Shown here: in pieces, positions 46,513 through 57,375 of the stretch
How positions within the stretch are numbered: the first letter of the stretch is position 1
How the letters are laid out: each line of letters begins with the position of its first letter
Source: Echria macrotheca
Taxonomy: Eukaryota > Ascomycota > Sordariomycetes > Sordariales > Schizotheciaceae
Assembly: GCA_030411725.1 (NCBI GenBank)
Contig: MU839827.1
Location: 2,983,027-3,047,026, forward strand
Reading direction: 5' to 3'
DNA length: 64,000 nucleotides
Program-made: the position numbers and the translations under genes
The notes under the pieces: generated by a model
Seen by the model: the letters and a program-made list of their open reading frames with translations, nothing else
Databases searched by the model: none
Told to the model about the DNA's origin: nothing

Positions 46513-49280
46513 ATGGCGTATCTTGCACAGCTCGGCGCGCAGGTCGATGAGCTGATTGCATCTCTTTGCGGCGCCAATTTGGTTCGTTTCGAGTGTTTCA
46601 ACGCTGATTGCCATGTCGCTAATCAGCCCAGGATGAAGAGAGCGTGCAGAAACAACAAGCAGCACATCGAGAGTCGGTACTGCGCAGTCTTCGGCACCAC
46701 ACATTTCTGCGGGTCAACCAGTTTGATGTCCAAGATCAACTCAATGGTTTCGAGGAGCGCTTTCGCGTCATTGGGCGCGAAGCCCTGGCAAATGCCCTGA
46801 ATGCGCGGCTCGAGGCGCTAGAGGTGCACCAAACCAAGTGGACTCCAGATATCCTGCGTTTTCTCCTCGAGCTCTCGGACCAGCCAGCCCAAAAGGCCAA
46901 ACTCAGTGATCTAGACCTTCTCTGGGATTCGGGTTCGGAGGCCGAGGACAAACCGAAGCTGACCTGGCAGACCATCGCCAAAGAGGACGGCTGGCTTGAA
47001 GATCGAGCGTTATGGCGAAATGTCGACTACTCACCCAGCTCGGGCGAAGACGAAGAGGAAGTGCCATCTGCAGACTCGGATGCCGAGTCACTAACCACAG
47101 CATCGTCTAGCGATGAATACCACCGCACTGCCGAAGAACTTGTCTCGAAGCAGCAAGATGGCGAACTTATCTTGAACCAGGTCCAGCAGAGCCAGGCATG
47201 GAGACAGGCCGTCCCTTTGAAGGATGGAGAGACACGGGCGAAGAAAATAGCAATATCGAGCTTCCAAATGCTTCGAGAGGTTCTGTTCATGCTTGGCGGG
47301 CTGGAGACGACGCTATTCGATGCGAATTGCGACCCGATACTCAACTACCAGCTTGTGGATGTCTCGTGGGAAACCTACAGATCGTTCGTCACATCGTTCG
47401 CAGAGTGCGGTCGCAAGCTGGCTCCGTTGCGCAGCTTCGTCAAGAAAAAGGAGGGGATACCTCTTCTGCAAGTCTTTCAAGACTCGGTCGGGAAGGCTCT
47501 GCATTCTTTGGATCAGGAACTTGCCTCTATCCAGGCTCGATTCGTTGCCGTCAAACAGGATACGGTTGTCAGCTTGTCATGGGTTCTAGCTGAACTCGGC
47601 CCGTCCTTAGCCCCGTTGAACTGCTTATCAAATATTGTGCAGCAGGTTCAGGAGGAACGGAATACCCATGCATTCCGCTATCTTGAGCTTCTCTTTGATG
47701 CAGTCGGGATAGCGCAGCTAGATGGGAGCATCGGCACCTACAAAACTCTGGGTAGGATCTTTTTTGATTGCTTCCAGGTCTACCTCAAGCCGATCCGACT
47801 GTGGATGGAGGACGGGAAACTCTTGCCAGGAGACAGAACCTTTTTCGTATCGGAGTCACCAACGAGGCTTCCTTTACCGGACATCTGGAAGGGCCGATTC
47901 AACCTCCTTCGGACCCCTGAAGGTATTCTACATGCGCCGAGATTCCTGCAGCCGGCAATCGGCCGCATATTTACGACAGGCAAAAGCATCGTGGTGCTGA
48001 AGCATCTGAGGCACCATGAACTGGTACGGAACCGAAGGGATCAGGCCGAGCCGCGAATGGATTTTGCTACTGTCTGCCCAGACCACATGGAGTTTGCGCC
48101 ATTCTCAGAACTCTTTGGGGCTGCGTTTCAGGCGTGGATTCAGAGCAAACACCACACCGCGGCCGCCACTCTACGCGAGCTGCTATTCAATTCCTACGGA
48201 CTGACAGAAGGGTTGGCAGCCCTACATCATATTTACTTGATGACAGACGGTTCGAGGTGGGAAACATTTGCTTCAGCTCTCTTTCGACATCTTGACAGTT
48301 ACAGCGTCAGCTGGAGGGACCGGTTTACACTGACCGAAATCGCTCAAGAGGCTTTTTCGTCGTGTATCGACAGCTACCGACTGTCTGCGAGTATATCTTC
48401 CCGCAGTCTAGCCCATAGCGGCGCAGCATCCAGAAGCTCTGTTCGGATCAGTCTTCCCGCCATTCAGCTGAGCTACCGTCTGGACTGGCCAGTTCAGATC
48501 ATTGTCCCTGAAGAGGCCGTCCAGGGGTACCGTACAATCTTCACCTTCCTCCTTCAGATCCGTAGGGCCGTCGCATTGCTGGCGCATCCTATCGTCGGGT
48601 TTTCCAGCGGAAGTGGTGAGACTGTGGATCACCACGCCACCTATTACCTGTTGAGGACCAAGCTGTTATGGTTTTGCAACATGATGATGACATATATCAC
48701 CACCTTGGTTCTGGCGCCCAATATTTCCAGGTTACAAGAGGAGCTGAAAGCGGCGCCGGATGTTGACGACATGATATCCGCGCACTCGTCGTTTATCAGC
48801 CGGGTCATCAACGAGTCTTGCCAGGGGTCCAAGCTGCAGCCAATCCGGGAGTGTATTCTGGATATATTCGATCTGGCCATCAAGGTGGAGGACGCACATG
48901 GCGCCGAGATGACGCGGCTGGCCGAGGAAGAAGAGGAGGTATCCCGACTGTCGGTCATGTCTTCGCCATACAAGGTGTCACCTTCCAAGGGGAAGGGGAG
49001 GAAGTCACTGTTGCTTACGCCGAAGAAAAAGAAAGTTTCTGGGAATGACGACGAAAGCGAGGATGATGAGGACTGGAAACCGGCGTCCTTGAGCAAGAGC
49101 TCCGGACGGGGGGCCGAGAAATCCCACGGTGAAGTGCTCAAGGGTATGCATGGGGAGTTTGAGCGACACCTGAGATTTGTGGCGGGAGGGTTGAGGGGGG
49201 TTGCCAGGGCGGGTCGTGACGAGGCGACGGCCAAGTGGGATTTACTCGCTGAGATGCTTGAGGTGGGCATTCGGGAATAA
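46513..49280 (+). CDS. gamma-tubulin complex component, GCP5-like
   Basis: Two exons, 46513-46581 and 46632-49280, encode 905 aa. The intron joins MAYLAQLGAQVDELIASLCGANL to DEESVQKQQAAHRES. The body carries the Spc97/Spc98 (GCP) fold: an N-terminal GRIP1 half beginning near MLREVLFMLGGLE and a GRIP2 half with PVQIIVPEEAVQGYRTIFTFLLQIRRA and the helix LLRTKLLWFCNMMMTYI. The C-terminal run DVDDMISAHSSFISR and ILDIFDLAIKVEDA resembles GCP5 more than GCP2 or GCP3. GCP5 proteins help to build the gamma-tubulin ring at the spindle pole body and are dispensable in some fungi. A disordered basic/acidic insert (about residues 775-840) lies in the C-terminal half. The family is certain; the GCP5 label is probable. 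Confidence 0.87.
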
Positions 49281-50161
49281 ACAGAACTTGTGGTACAAAT
49301 TCGATTAGCGGAATGAATCATGTCTAGTACGCTTAGTAGGTGGATTCAAGAGCGAGGCATGCCCTCTCTGCCCTTCAAGGCATGGGACGCAGGCAAGCTA
49401 AGTTAGACTTGCGGGAAGAAGATAATATCAAACGTGCAATCACTCTCACCCAGCAACTATTATCGTGTCATGGACATGTCGTCCCATTACCTCAGACCAT
49501 TTACATATTCATCGCAGAGTAGTGGGGTGAAAGCCGCTCGGTGTTTAAAGGGTTTCAAAATATCCGACGGCTCATCGCGAATGCAGAGATACATTTTCCC
49601 CAGCTGATGCGCAGTTGAGGTGGCGTTGTGTCCACGAATGTGTTTTGTATTCGGTCTTTGAAGAGACGGGGTTGCTGGATGGCAGGTAGCTAGCTTCACG
49701 ATGGGTCTGAGGTGGGAAGATGCATCACAATAGCTCCGTACCCTCTATGAAAGGGACACAGGACGGGAATTCTGTGGATCATCTCGAAGCAGAAAAAATG
49801 TGGTTTGCAACCGGTGTAAACTGATGAATCGACGGAAGAGCGGTATCAGGGACGTGAAACTGTTGGAAGATCGAGAACAGCAGCAGCAAGGCAGACAAAC
49901 GATGGGCGAAAGAATAGGTAATTTTCACATGCCACAATTCACCCCACCACTGCAACATGACTCGCAAACAGCCGAATCTCAAAGTCGCGATGTTCAGATG
50001 AAAAGTTGAAGCACAAGTGAAAGTGGACCGCCCCTCAGGCCCAAAAAAATTTGGCCCCACCGAATCGAAAATTTGCGATCGTGCACAGACCACCCCACAC
50101 ACCTATATAAACCCTTCCACCCTCCGCCCTTTTCACTCTTCTTTTCTTCTTTTTTCTTCAT
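49281..50161. other. intergenic region and U3 promoter
   Basis: No protein gene is seen. The last 120 bp form the U3 promoter: a near-palindromic CCCAAAAAAATTTGGCCCC at about 50040-50058, GCGATCG at about 50075, the TATA box at 50104-50111 and a pyrimidine-rich initiator up to the RNA start. Confidence 0.55.
50104..50111 (+). promoter_or_regulatory. TATA box of the U3 snoRNA gene
   Basis: TATATAAA lies about 58 bp upstream of the predicted 5' end of U3 and is followed by a C/T-rich tract with several CTTCTT runs. This is the usual arrangement for fungal RNA polymerase II snRNA/snoRNA genes. Confidence 0.65.
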
Positions 50162-50436
50162 GTCGACAATACTTCATAGAATCATTTCTATAGTATTCGT
50201 CCTCTTTTGTGTTCCCTAAAGGAGCCACAGATCCCACCCGGGTTGATGATTTGTATCCTCGACACCCTTTCAGTTAGCATCCATTTTACTCTCGAACTGC
50301 CTGGTTTTTCAGGTGGCGGTTTTGCCTTTGGGTGAAGCTGTATAGAGAGTGGGCGATGATCTGTACCCTGTCTTTTCGAGGTCTTGCCTTCGTGGCGCTC
50401 GGGCGGGGTGGGTGTTCGATGGAAATCTGACCGGCG
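50162..50436 (+). ncRNA. U3: U3 small nucleolar RNA
   Basis: The sequence begins GTCGAC, as yeast U3 does, and carries the 5' domain with box A (ATCATTTCTATAG, about 50181-50193), which pairs with pre-18S rRNA. Next comes the hinge segment GAGCCAC (50222-50228) and box C' in GGGTTGATGAT (50240-50250). The 3' domain has box C (GCGATGATCTGTACCC, 50353-50368) and box D (CTGA, 50427-50430); the RNA should end a few bases later. Total length is about 275 nt, within the fungal range. U3 guides the early cleavages that release 18S rRNA, in the SSU processome with Utp13 and others. Unlike the two U3 genes of S. cerevisiae, no intron interrupts the 5' region. The TATA box and pyrimidine-rich initiator precede it. 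The exact 3' end is inferred. Confidence 0.88.
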
Positions 50437-51210
50437 TTTTTTTTTTCCTCACTTTGTTTTTCATTGTGATCTTGAGCTGAGGCTTGAGACATGAAGGAGA
50501 ACTTTTACCTTTTTGTTGAAATGCTTGCTCTTGACAATCTGAAAATCATGGACCATTGGGAAGCGGAAACCGAACCTGTGATAATGCTGGGACACGGCTT
50601 GGTCCTGAACCACAAACAGATGGTTGTCCAGGCATCTTTCGTGCGTCCACATAGCATGTCCTCGCTTTGTCACTGAGGAGCCCGAGAGTAGCTACGAGAT
50701 CTCAGATCCACGCATACAAGAATGGATGCGTTCCTCAGGATCTCCCGGCTTCAAACAGGAATGTCATGCATCAGATATCCATCGTGTCCTCCTTTCGAAG
50801 CTCGAATACAACGCATGACACGACTCAGCTATGTTACAGCTATTGTGTCTTTATGTTGGACCATCCAGACCTACCATACGACTACTCATAAGCCCGGACT
50901 TCTCATTTTGAAGAACTGGAATCTCATCTCGAGCAAAAACCCTGGGACCGCGGTTGTCATGACAAATCCTCTCTACCAAAGGGTTGTAAGCATATGAAGT
51001 CGCTCTTGGGAACGAAGCGAGCCTTGATCCAGCATTGAGCGTCATTCTCGTTGAGCCGTTGAGGGGAATGTCTTTTTACCAGGTGCTAAGGGAGTTGCTC
51101 GGAGGCATATGGACATCTCAAAACTGCTCTTCTTGAGACAGATATTAGAGTTAAACACAGCTAATTCTAGACAACCTAGTAAACCCATTGCGTATTATCC
51201 TTAGAGTGTA
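50437..51210. other. intergenic region downstream of U3
   Basis: A T-run follows the U3 3' end (50437-50446). A 61-codon frame begins at an ATG at 50491 and both strands are open over 50461-50676, but neither resembles a known protein. The DNA is AT-rich. The 3' end of the next minus-strand gene is at 51211. Confidence 0.5.
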
Positions 51211-52002
51211 TCACCACGCCCTCAACCGGTCCGCAAAAAACCGCATCAAAGGCACCACCTCCTCCCTCTCCCTCGGCATCCCATCCTCATCCCTCTTCCA
51301 CTCCACCACTTGTACATCCTCAAACACCTCCCTCAAAACCTCCACCGCCTCCTCATCAACAACCTCGCTCCTCCTCCCACGACACACCAACACCGGCGTC
51401 CTCGCCTTCTTATTCCCCGTCCCCCCCACAATCATCGAATCCGGCACCCGTCCGCCAACAGCCACAACCCCCCTAAACACATCCCCATCCTCTCCTCCCC
51501 CAACCTCAAACCTCCCAGAACTAACCCAACTCGCCAACCCAAGCGCGAAACTCCCCCCCTGTCCAAACCCAAATAACAAAATATCCCGAGTCGCCCAGCC
51601 ACACTTCGCGATCAACACGTCCCGCACCAGGTTATTCAGCACCATATCCCGCGCCTTGGTGAAATATTCCCCGCCATTCCCAGATAGTGATGTCTCCAAA
51701 TCATCGCCCCAGTGGAAATACCCCCTAGGGGAAGAAGATGAGAATGAATCGGTGATAAGAGAGGCGGGGATGGAGTTCACACCGCGCACGGAGATCGCAA
51801 AGACGCCGGGGAGATTGAGGTTGCGCGCGAACTGGGCGAAGGAGGATTCGGTGTCGCCTAGGCCGTGGAAGAGGAGGAGGATGGCGTTGACGGTTGGGGT
51901 TGCGGGTGAGTCTGGGGAGGGGGAGGGGGGGATGAGGGCGATTTGGAGGTCTGGTGGGAGGGTGGAGAAGTCGGCTGCTGTTGGGGGGCGGGGTTGTGGC
52001 AT
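51211..52002 (-). CDS. alpha/beta-hydrolase of the phospholipase/carboxylesterase type, nucleophile replaced by Gly
   Basis: A single exon encodes 263 aa from the ATG at 52002 (MPQPRPPTAADFSTLP). The fold is that of acyl-protein thioesterases: AILLLFHGLGDTESSFAQFA gives the oxyanion strand, and FGFGQGGSFALGLA is the nucleophile elbow. Active members read GFSQGG there; this one has Gly at the Ser position (residue 147; codon at 51562-51564), so it should not act as a normal esterase. The usual Asp and His are also not obvious in the C-terminus (PVLVCRGRRSEVV, then MPREREEVVPLMRFF). I recall similar GFGQGG fungal proteins, so this may be a conserved pseudo-enzyme rather than a recent mutation, but that needs an alignment. 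The longer upstream frame has no ATG. Confidence 0.8.
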   Translation of the reverse strand: MPQPRPPTAADFSTLPPDLQIALIPPSPSPDSPATPTVNAILLLFHGLGDTESSFAQFARNLNLPGVFAISVRGVNSIPASLITDSFSSSSPRGYFHWGDDLETSLSGNGGEYFTKARDMVLNNLVRDVLIAKCGWATRDILLFGFGQGGSFALGLASWVSSGRFEVGGGEDGDVFRGVVAVGGRVPDSMIVGGTGNKKARTPVLVCRGRRSEVVDEEAVEVLREVFEDVQVVEWKRDEDGMPREREEVVPLMRFFADRLRAW

Positions 52003-53147
52003 TTTCTTTTTTTCTTTCTTTCTCACTCTCTTTTATTTTTGTTTTGGGGCGGGGAGAGAGAGAGGGGTTTGGACTGCTTGCTTTGCTTGCTGGTGAAGTT
52101 GAGGGGTGGGTGGTGATCTGATCCCGAGGGGATGGTGGGAGATGGAGCTTGATGATGGTGTAATGGATCGAAAACGGTCCACTACAGCTGCACCACTAAG
52201 AAAGATCACGGCAGCGGGGAAGACACGGGACTGTCGTATATTCTCGTCATTAACCTCACAGCGGTTGGTGAAGCTTCCCTTTTCCCTTCATTCTTGGACT
52301 TTCGACATAAATAAGATTTGTTCCCAGCGCACAAAATTTTCATTCACTGCGCCAGACCCCGCATCACGATTCCGTGGTAGGTGATCTTCTTTACTTTTCA
52401 TCCAAAACACAAAATATAATCTGGTTTCTGACGCCAACCCTGCGTCGAGAGGTAGGTAGGTTATCTACCTAGCTGTGCCCCGACAAACGAGATGGGACGA
52501 CACGGCTTCACAGGTTGAGTATTTACGAGAGAGCTCTGAAACCACTGATTCGAATCCGTATGTTCGCTCTGCAGACAACCTGACTTATACAAGACTTATA
52601 CAAGAAAATAGTAGCCATCTCAACCATTGCCATTCACTAGCCATCCAATCGTCTCAAGATCTCATCACCAGCGTAACCCGTTCTTTTTTTGTCCTGCTGG
52701 CCATGCGCCCGAGAAGCATTGACAGTCCCGTCATCGAAGAATACAGATACCTTGGCCAATTTCCAGCACAAAAGATATTTTTGCTCTCCTTCAGCCACAT
52801 ATTATTTACCGTCGAAAAATGCAAATCCCTATCAAAATTCGCCAGCTTCTCGTCTTCCCATCGACTCTTGGTATTCACGCGCGCAGACTGGTGGTATGTT
52901 GTGTTGAAAAGGGTGCTGAGGTATAGACGATGTCGAAGAGGTGATGATGATGTGATGCAGGATCCAGAGTGTCAGAACTCAAAATTATCATGATTGAACT
53001 CAGACCAGATATCGGCTTCCGTCCGCGGAGCGGGAAATCCTGGGCGGCCCACCGTATTACCTCTGGATCGGTTGTAGAAAAATCCGCCGACGCGCCTCGG
53101 CGGATTCCCCCGGAGAGGCATCTCGGGGTCTTCGTCGCTGGCTCTGT
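52003..53147. other. intergenic region with an orphan open frame
   Basis: This gap lies upstream of the hydrolase and next to the stop of the next minus-strand gene. A plus-strand frame (52475-52993) is open for 172 codons but starts at a GTG, its first ATG comes at 52704 and it matches nothing I know. An inverted repeat TAGGTAG/CTACCTA lies at 52453-52471. Bases 52200-52960 are AT-rich. Confidence 0.45.
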
Positions 53148-56100
53148 TTATTCCCAGAATAGGGGAGATGTCGAACGCCGTAGTATCCTTCGCCCGGATA
53201 CAGGGGATGGCGAACGGTTGCGGGATACTAGATTAGGGGTCCGGTCTTTGATGGGCGACTTAGCGTCGTTGCCCTTGGATGCCGTCGAGAGCTTTATCTG
53301 AGGACGGCTAGTCTCTGGGTCGGAATCAAAGCTTCTTGTAGTTGCACTCCGGGAGGAGCGGCTATATTCAGAGTCTCCTGTTTTCTTGGATGGGACTTTG
53401 GGTAGTCTCTCTCTCGAAGAGCGGCGCCTTTCTCGTTCGGAATCCGAATTGACGTTATTCTTCCTTTCGCTGTCGAGGCCTCCGAGGCGGTTGCGATAGG
53501 GAAAGCGTTCCTCGAGTCTCTCTCTCTCAGAACGGCGCCTTTCTCGTTCGGAATCCGAATCAGCGTAGTTCGCCCTTCCGTTGTCGGGATCTCCCCGGCG
53601 GTTGCGATAGCGTCTGTCCTCATCCATTCGCCGTCGTAGTCTGCCCAGCACATTGGGCTCCTCGGGAGAATCGGGATTTGTGTCCTCATCTCTAGTGCTG
53701 CCCAGGCGGTCTAATTCTGATGGGCGGCGGGATCTCCACATGTCCCTTGGTGCCTCACGGCGTGGAGGAAATATGTCAAGATCATTCACTCTCGGATCGA
53801 ACAATCGCCCGAGTGGCGAGCTAGGGCTTAACCTGTCGCGATCCCGCCGGCCTCTCCCCGTAATAGTCGAATAGGAGGGGGGAGGGGGAGGTAGTCTTCT
53901 CGGTAAGAGACCCGGGTAACCTGGGGAAGAGCTGGGTGTCGCTGATAGAATACGTTGTTCGGGTTCCGCGGCTTCAATCAGCTCGTCTAGACCTCGACTT
54001 CTCCGCGTAAGAAGCGGCCCTGGCACTTCTGCGCCTTCAGGCTGGGAGGTAGACTCAGCCAGCCGGACGATTGCTCGCCTATCCCGAGGATGTGGAGGTT
54101 GTTCAGGAGTCTCGAACATGACAGACCTCGACTTCGTGATGGGCCGCTTGTCTCGCTCCTCGCCGGCAGGCTTCTTGCCAGCGGACTTGTCGGGCTCTCG
54201 GCCAGTCTCTCGTGTGCTCCAATGTAACGGAATGTTGGAAAATGACGGGATGTCCCCCTCAAGCTCAAACACTGGCTCGCTCAAGCTCAGAAACCTTCTT
54301 TCGTTGGAGTCACGACCCTTCCATCGTAATTGGACTTGGCTCAGTGCCCGCATGATGCCCTTGATCTCGTTCTTTGACCTTAATTCGGCCGAGAGAGAAA
54401 TCAAGTCGCTCTTCAAAACGGCATATTGTCGCGAATACGCCGGGGTTAGGGCTTGGATACCCCAAAAGCTCATTTGGGATCTCTTCACCGTGAACGATTC
54501 CAATGAAGAGTTCGTAAATCTGAGCGTGTTGGATGAGTCGTTGATTTCATCCCCTGATTCCGTAATAGTTGCTGATGCGACTGAGCGTTTTGTTAGCTGC
54601 TTAAATTGATAGGTTGATCTCATTCAAACTCACGGTTCAACTTGAGCATCTTGTAGCTGTCTCCGTTATCGACGAAAATAACCAAGACCGGAGGTAACGG
54701 CTGCTTCATCACTACCACCTTCTCCCGGTCTATGCGCTGGGGTGGACGAACGGGAGCCATGTTGGCGACGATATTACTCGGGGTAGCTGACCAGCTGGCA
54801 AAAATAGGGGAGGCGATCGTAGATGGTACCCTCGACTCCGCAGGCTCCGAGGATCCTGAGACGTCAGCTTCCCATATTTGCATCTGCCCGACCTCCATAT
54901 TCTCCTCAAATCTCCTGAAGAGAGCGGGTGGGATAATATATCGGCATAAAACGCGGCGGGAAAACGCGGTCGTCTTGTAACCAGTGATGAGTTGCTGGAA
55001 GTGAAATGCATCGTGCATTGTCAGTAGTGAGTATATCTTCGGCCTGTCCCCCCCGTCGAATCCAACCTGGACGTCAAAGCCCAATCTAACCACCGGGCCC
55101 ACAGCGTACAGAGGTACGACTGGATCCTCTTCTTTATCCAAAAGACGGACTCTGGCGTCCGGCCCTTCTGGGCTTTCTTCTGTTGTTTCGGTTTCGACGA
55201 GGCGAAGGAAACGATGAGCGTTGCCGCCGTAGTGCTTGTACACCCTCAGAATTTTGTGACCCTCAGATCCCTCCAATACCAGCCGAAAGGTTGAAAGTAA
55301 GCCCGCGGTGAAATCTTCACGGGGATTTTCGGCGGTCTTTTCCCTCTGCTTTCCCGCCGCGGCTTTAACATTGGTGTCGGGACGGAACTCAGCTTTGCAG
55401 CCAAACCTCTGCTCAATATCCTCAAGAGTTCGAGTTGCCGGCAGAATGAACGCAAAGTGCGCCCCTGGTGTCCCTGCCACGACATGACCACAAAAATGTC
55501 CCGTTTCCTCGTCGATAACTGGTGACCCACAAACTCCGTCGGCCAGGCCTTGGGGAAGAGTCGCCTTGTCAAGCTGCACCGAAAAGACTTCCTGGAAACT
55601 CCTTGAGCCTGGATAACGGATGTACGACGCCGAGGGGGAAAGCCTCCCTTTGACGGTAACCGGAGAGCCTTTGGTATCGGGGATGACCGCCAATATATTC
55701 TTATCCGAATGGGTAGCCGAATACTTTGTAAGCCATCGGGGTGATGCACCGCCTGGCAGGCCCGAAACGTTGTCGAGGCCCTTGATACGCACCAAGGCGT
55801 AGTCCAACGTCAATCCTACAACATATTCTCTGGATAATGCTCCTTCCCATTCCGGCGTCAATACCCAGGTGCCGGATTGACTGGCGGATGTTTTGCTGCT
55901 GGTCGGTCCTACTCCTGCTCCCAGTAAGAGTGGGTGTCGTCGACTTGGAGATGGAGAGCCCTGGGCGATTTGTTTGGCGCCTTCCGGCGGTGAAGCAAAG
56001 GACTGCGGATGAAGGATCTGTGACCTTTGGGTCGAGTCTGAGCCCTCGCCTGTTTGTTCATCATCATCGCTTCCCCTCGAAAGCAATTCGTCTGGTGTTC

Positions 56101-56932
56101 GGCTCCCGCTACTCGGCACACCCTCCTCGCCAGCCGTGTCCTGGTCAGAATCCGAATCACCGTCAAATGAGCATTCATCGGTCGTGGATGAACCATAAAT
56201 CGACTCCGCGTCGGGTTCTTTGGTATAGTCGTCGCGCAGAAAATGCCCGACGGTTAGTTGGTAGGCCTTTCCGCCGAGCCAGACGATTGGACCACCTGTG
56301 GCAGACCGCCGCTTGCCATTCGAGGTGTACGTTGCAAAGCAGCGGCCGAGCACGGCCTCAAGGGAAGTCGGGTTGTTGGTATAGATGACCCCCGACCTAG
56401 TCAAGCTAAGGGCGGTAGAGCTTGACATGGTGCGAGTATCATCCCCTCCCATTCTGGCGATGCGACCCTTGCCCGGAGGCTCCGAGATATCACCAAGGCC
56501 GAAGCCGGGGTATTTGTTCAGGAGCCCAGCCTCTTTAATCTGTTTCCGTATAGTTTTCCTAGTCGTCCTATCAGCTGAGCAGATGAGAATTGTTGGTGCG
56601 GAGGTCTCCTTGGTCTTGCCAATCATACTATTGGATGGGAATCAGCTGGCTGCCCGTCTCGTCTGAATAGAGTGTCGAACATACTAGATCTCCAGAATGA
56701 CCCACGCTAAGTTAGGCCGACAGAATTCGTCCAGGAACTCTTTTATCTGCGGCCGAACCTCGTTCCACACATCAAGAGCCCTCCCGGTCGGTTCCCAACA
56801 AGTGTGCTTTCCGGCGTTGATTTTGCCGACTTCTTCACTGATGGACTCTACGGGGTTCTCCCAGGTCGGTTTCGGTTTTCGGAGACTGAGATTTGGGAGA
56901 CCCAATCTAAGAGAAAGGCCTCCGGCATCCAT
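53148..56932 (-). CDS. large fungal-specific protein with trypsin-like domain, Cys at the nucleophile position
   Basis: Three exons on the minus strand, 56685-56932, 54634-56627 and 53148-54580, encode 1224 aa. The last intron has an agctaac branch site 11 bases before its AG. The N-terminus runs CWEPTGRALDVW to APTILICSADRTTRKTIRKQI, a layout I recall from a wide family of filamentous-fungal proteins. A chymotrypsin-like fold follows: GGPIVWLGGKAYQLTVGH (His211), an acidic insert, LDYALVRI (Asp358) and DGVCGSPVIDEETGHFCGHV, where Cys449 (codon 55529-55531) sits in the nucleophile position (usually GDSG). The His-Asp-Cys set resembles 3C-like cysteine proteases; the fungal relatives I know have Ser. 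A second half with FWGIQALTPAYSRQY precedes a long Arg/Glu/Ser-rich tail with a duplicated 37-residue unit. No signal peptide is seen. Function and activity are unknown. Confidence 0.82.
53405..53640 (-). repeat. in-frame duplication of a charged 37-40 residue unit
   Basis: Two adjacent copies in the C-terminal tail each contain a YRNR(R/L)G start, then a NSDSERERRRS or ADSDSERERRRS block and an (S/E)RERL end. The DNA shows the same unit (ggcgcctttctcgttcggaa and its neighbours) at about 53425-53460 and 53533-53570. A recent tandem duplication inside the gene is the simplest explanation. Confidence 0.65.
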
Positions 56933-57375
56933 CGCGACTCATCGTCACTTGTCCGCAGCGGCAGGCAACACGACAAGACCATCTGGCATGGCTATTGTAC
57001 GAGCCTTTGCCGATATGGTCTCCGCGAGGATCATGAAGAAGAAGTTGAAGTTGGTGTTTGGGGGAAAACGTTCGGCAAGGCTCTGGCGGGGTCGAACTCG
57101 AGAAAGCCATCTCTCAGCCGGTGAAGGAGGGAGGGAGGGGTGAATCCCTGCAGTGGTGGCGCAGCTACCTACTTCGCCATCAGCCGCCCTCACAATACTC
57201 GAGAAAAGGGGGTTGAATGATTGGTCGCCTGCTTGACCCTGAACTCGACCACCCGTGCGGTAGATGTTTGCACCCTTCTCCTTTCACTTATAACTTGTCG
57301 ACTTACTCCTCGCCCAGCGGGCTTCACTGAACATTGGCTCACCAGGTTCATCAATCATCACCGTCTCTCCATGAG
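56933..57375. promoter_or_regulatory. divergent promoter region
   Basis: This 443-bp gap lies between two fungal-specific genes transcribed apart and should contain both promoters. It has a purine-rich GGAGGGAGGGAGGGG run at 57125-57139. No named site was seen. Confidence 0.45.

Noticed and set aside
50461..50676. Open frames on both strands just after U3
   Set aside because: 61-70 codons with no match; more likely chance in the U3 downstream region.
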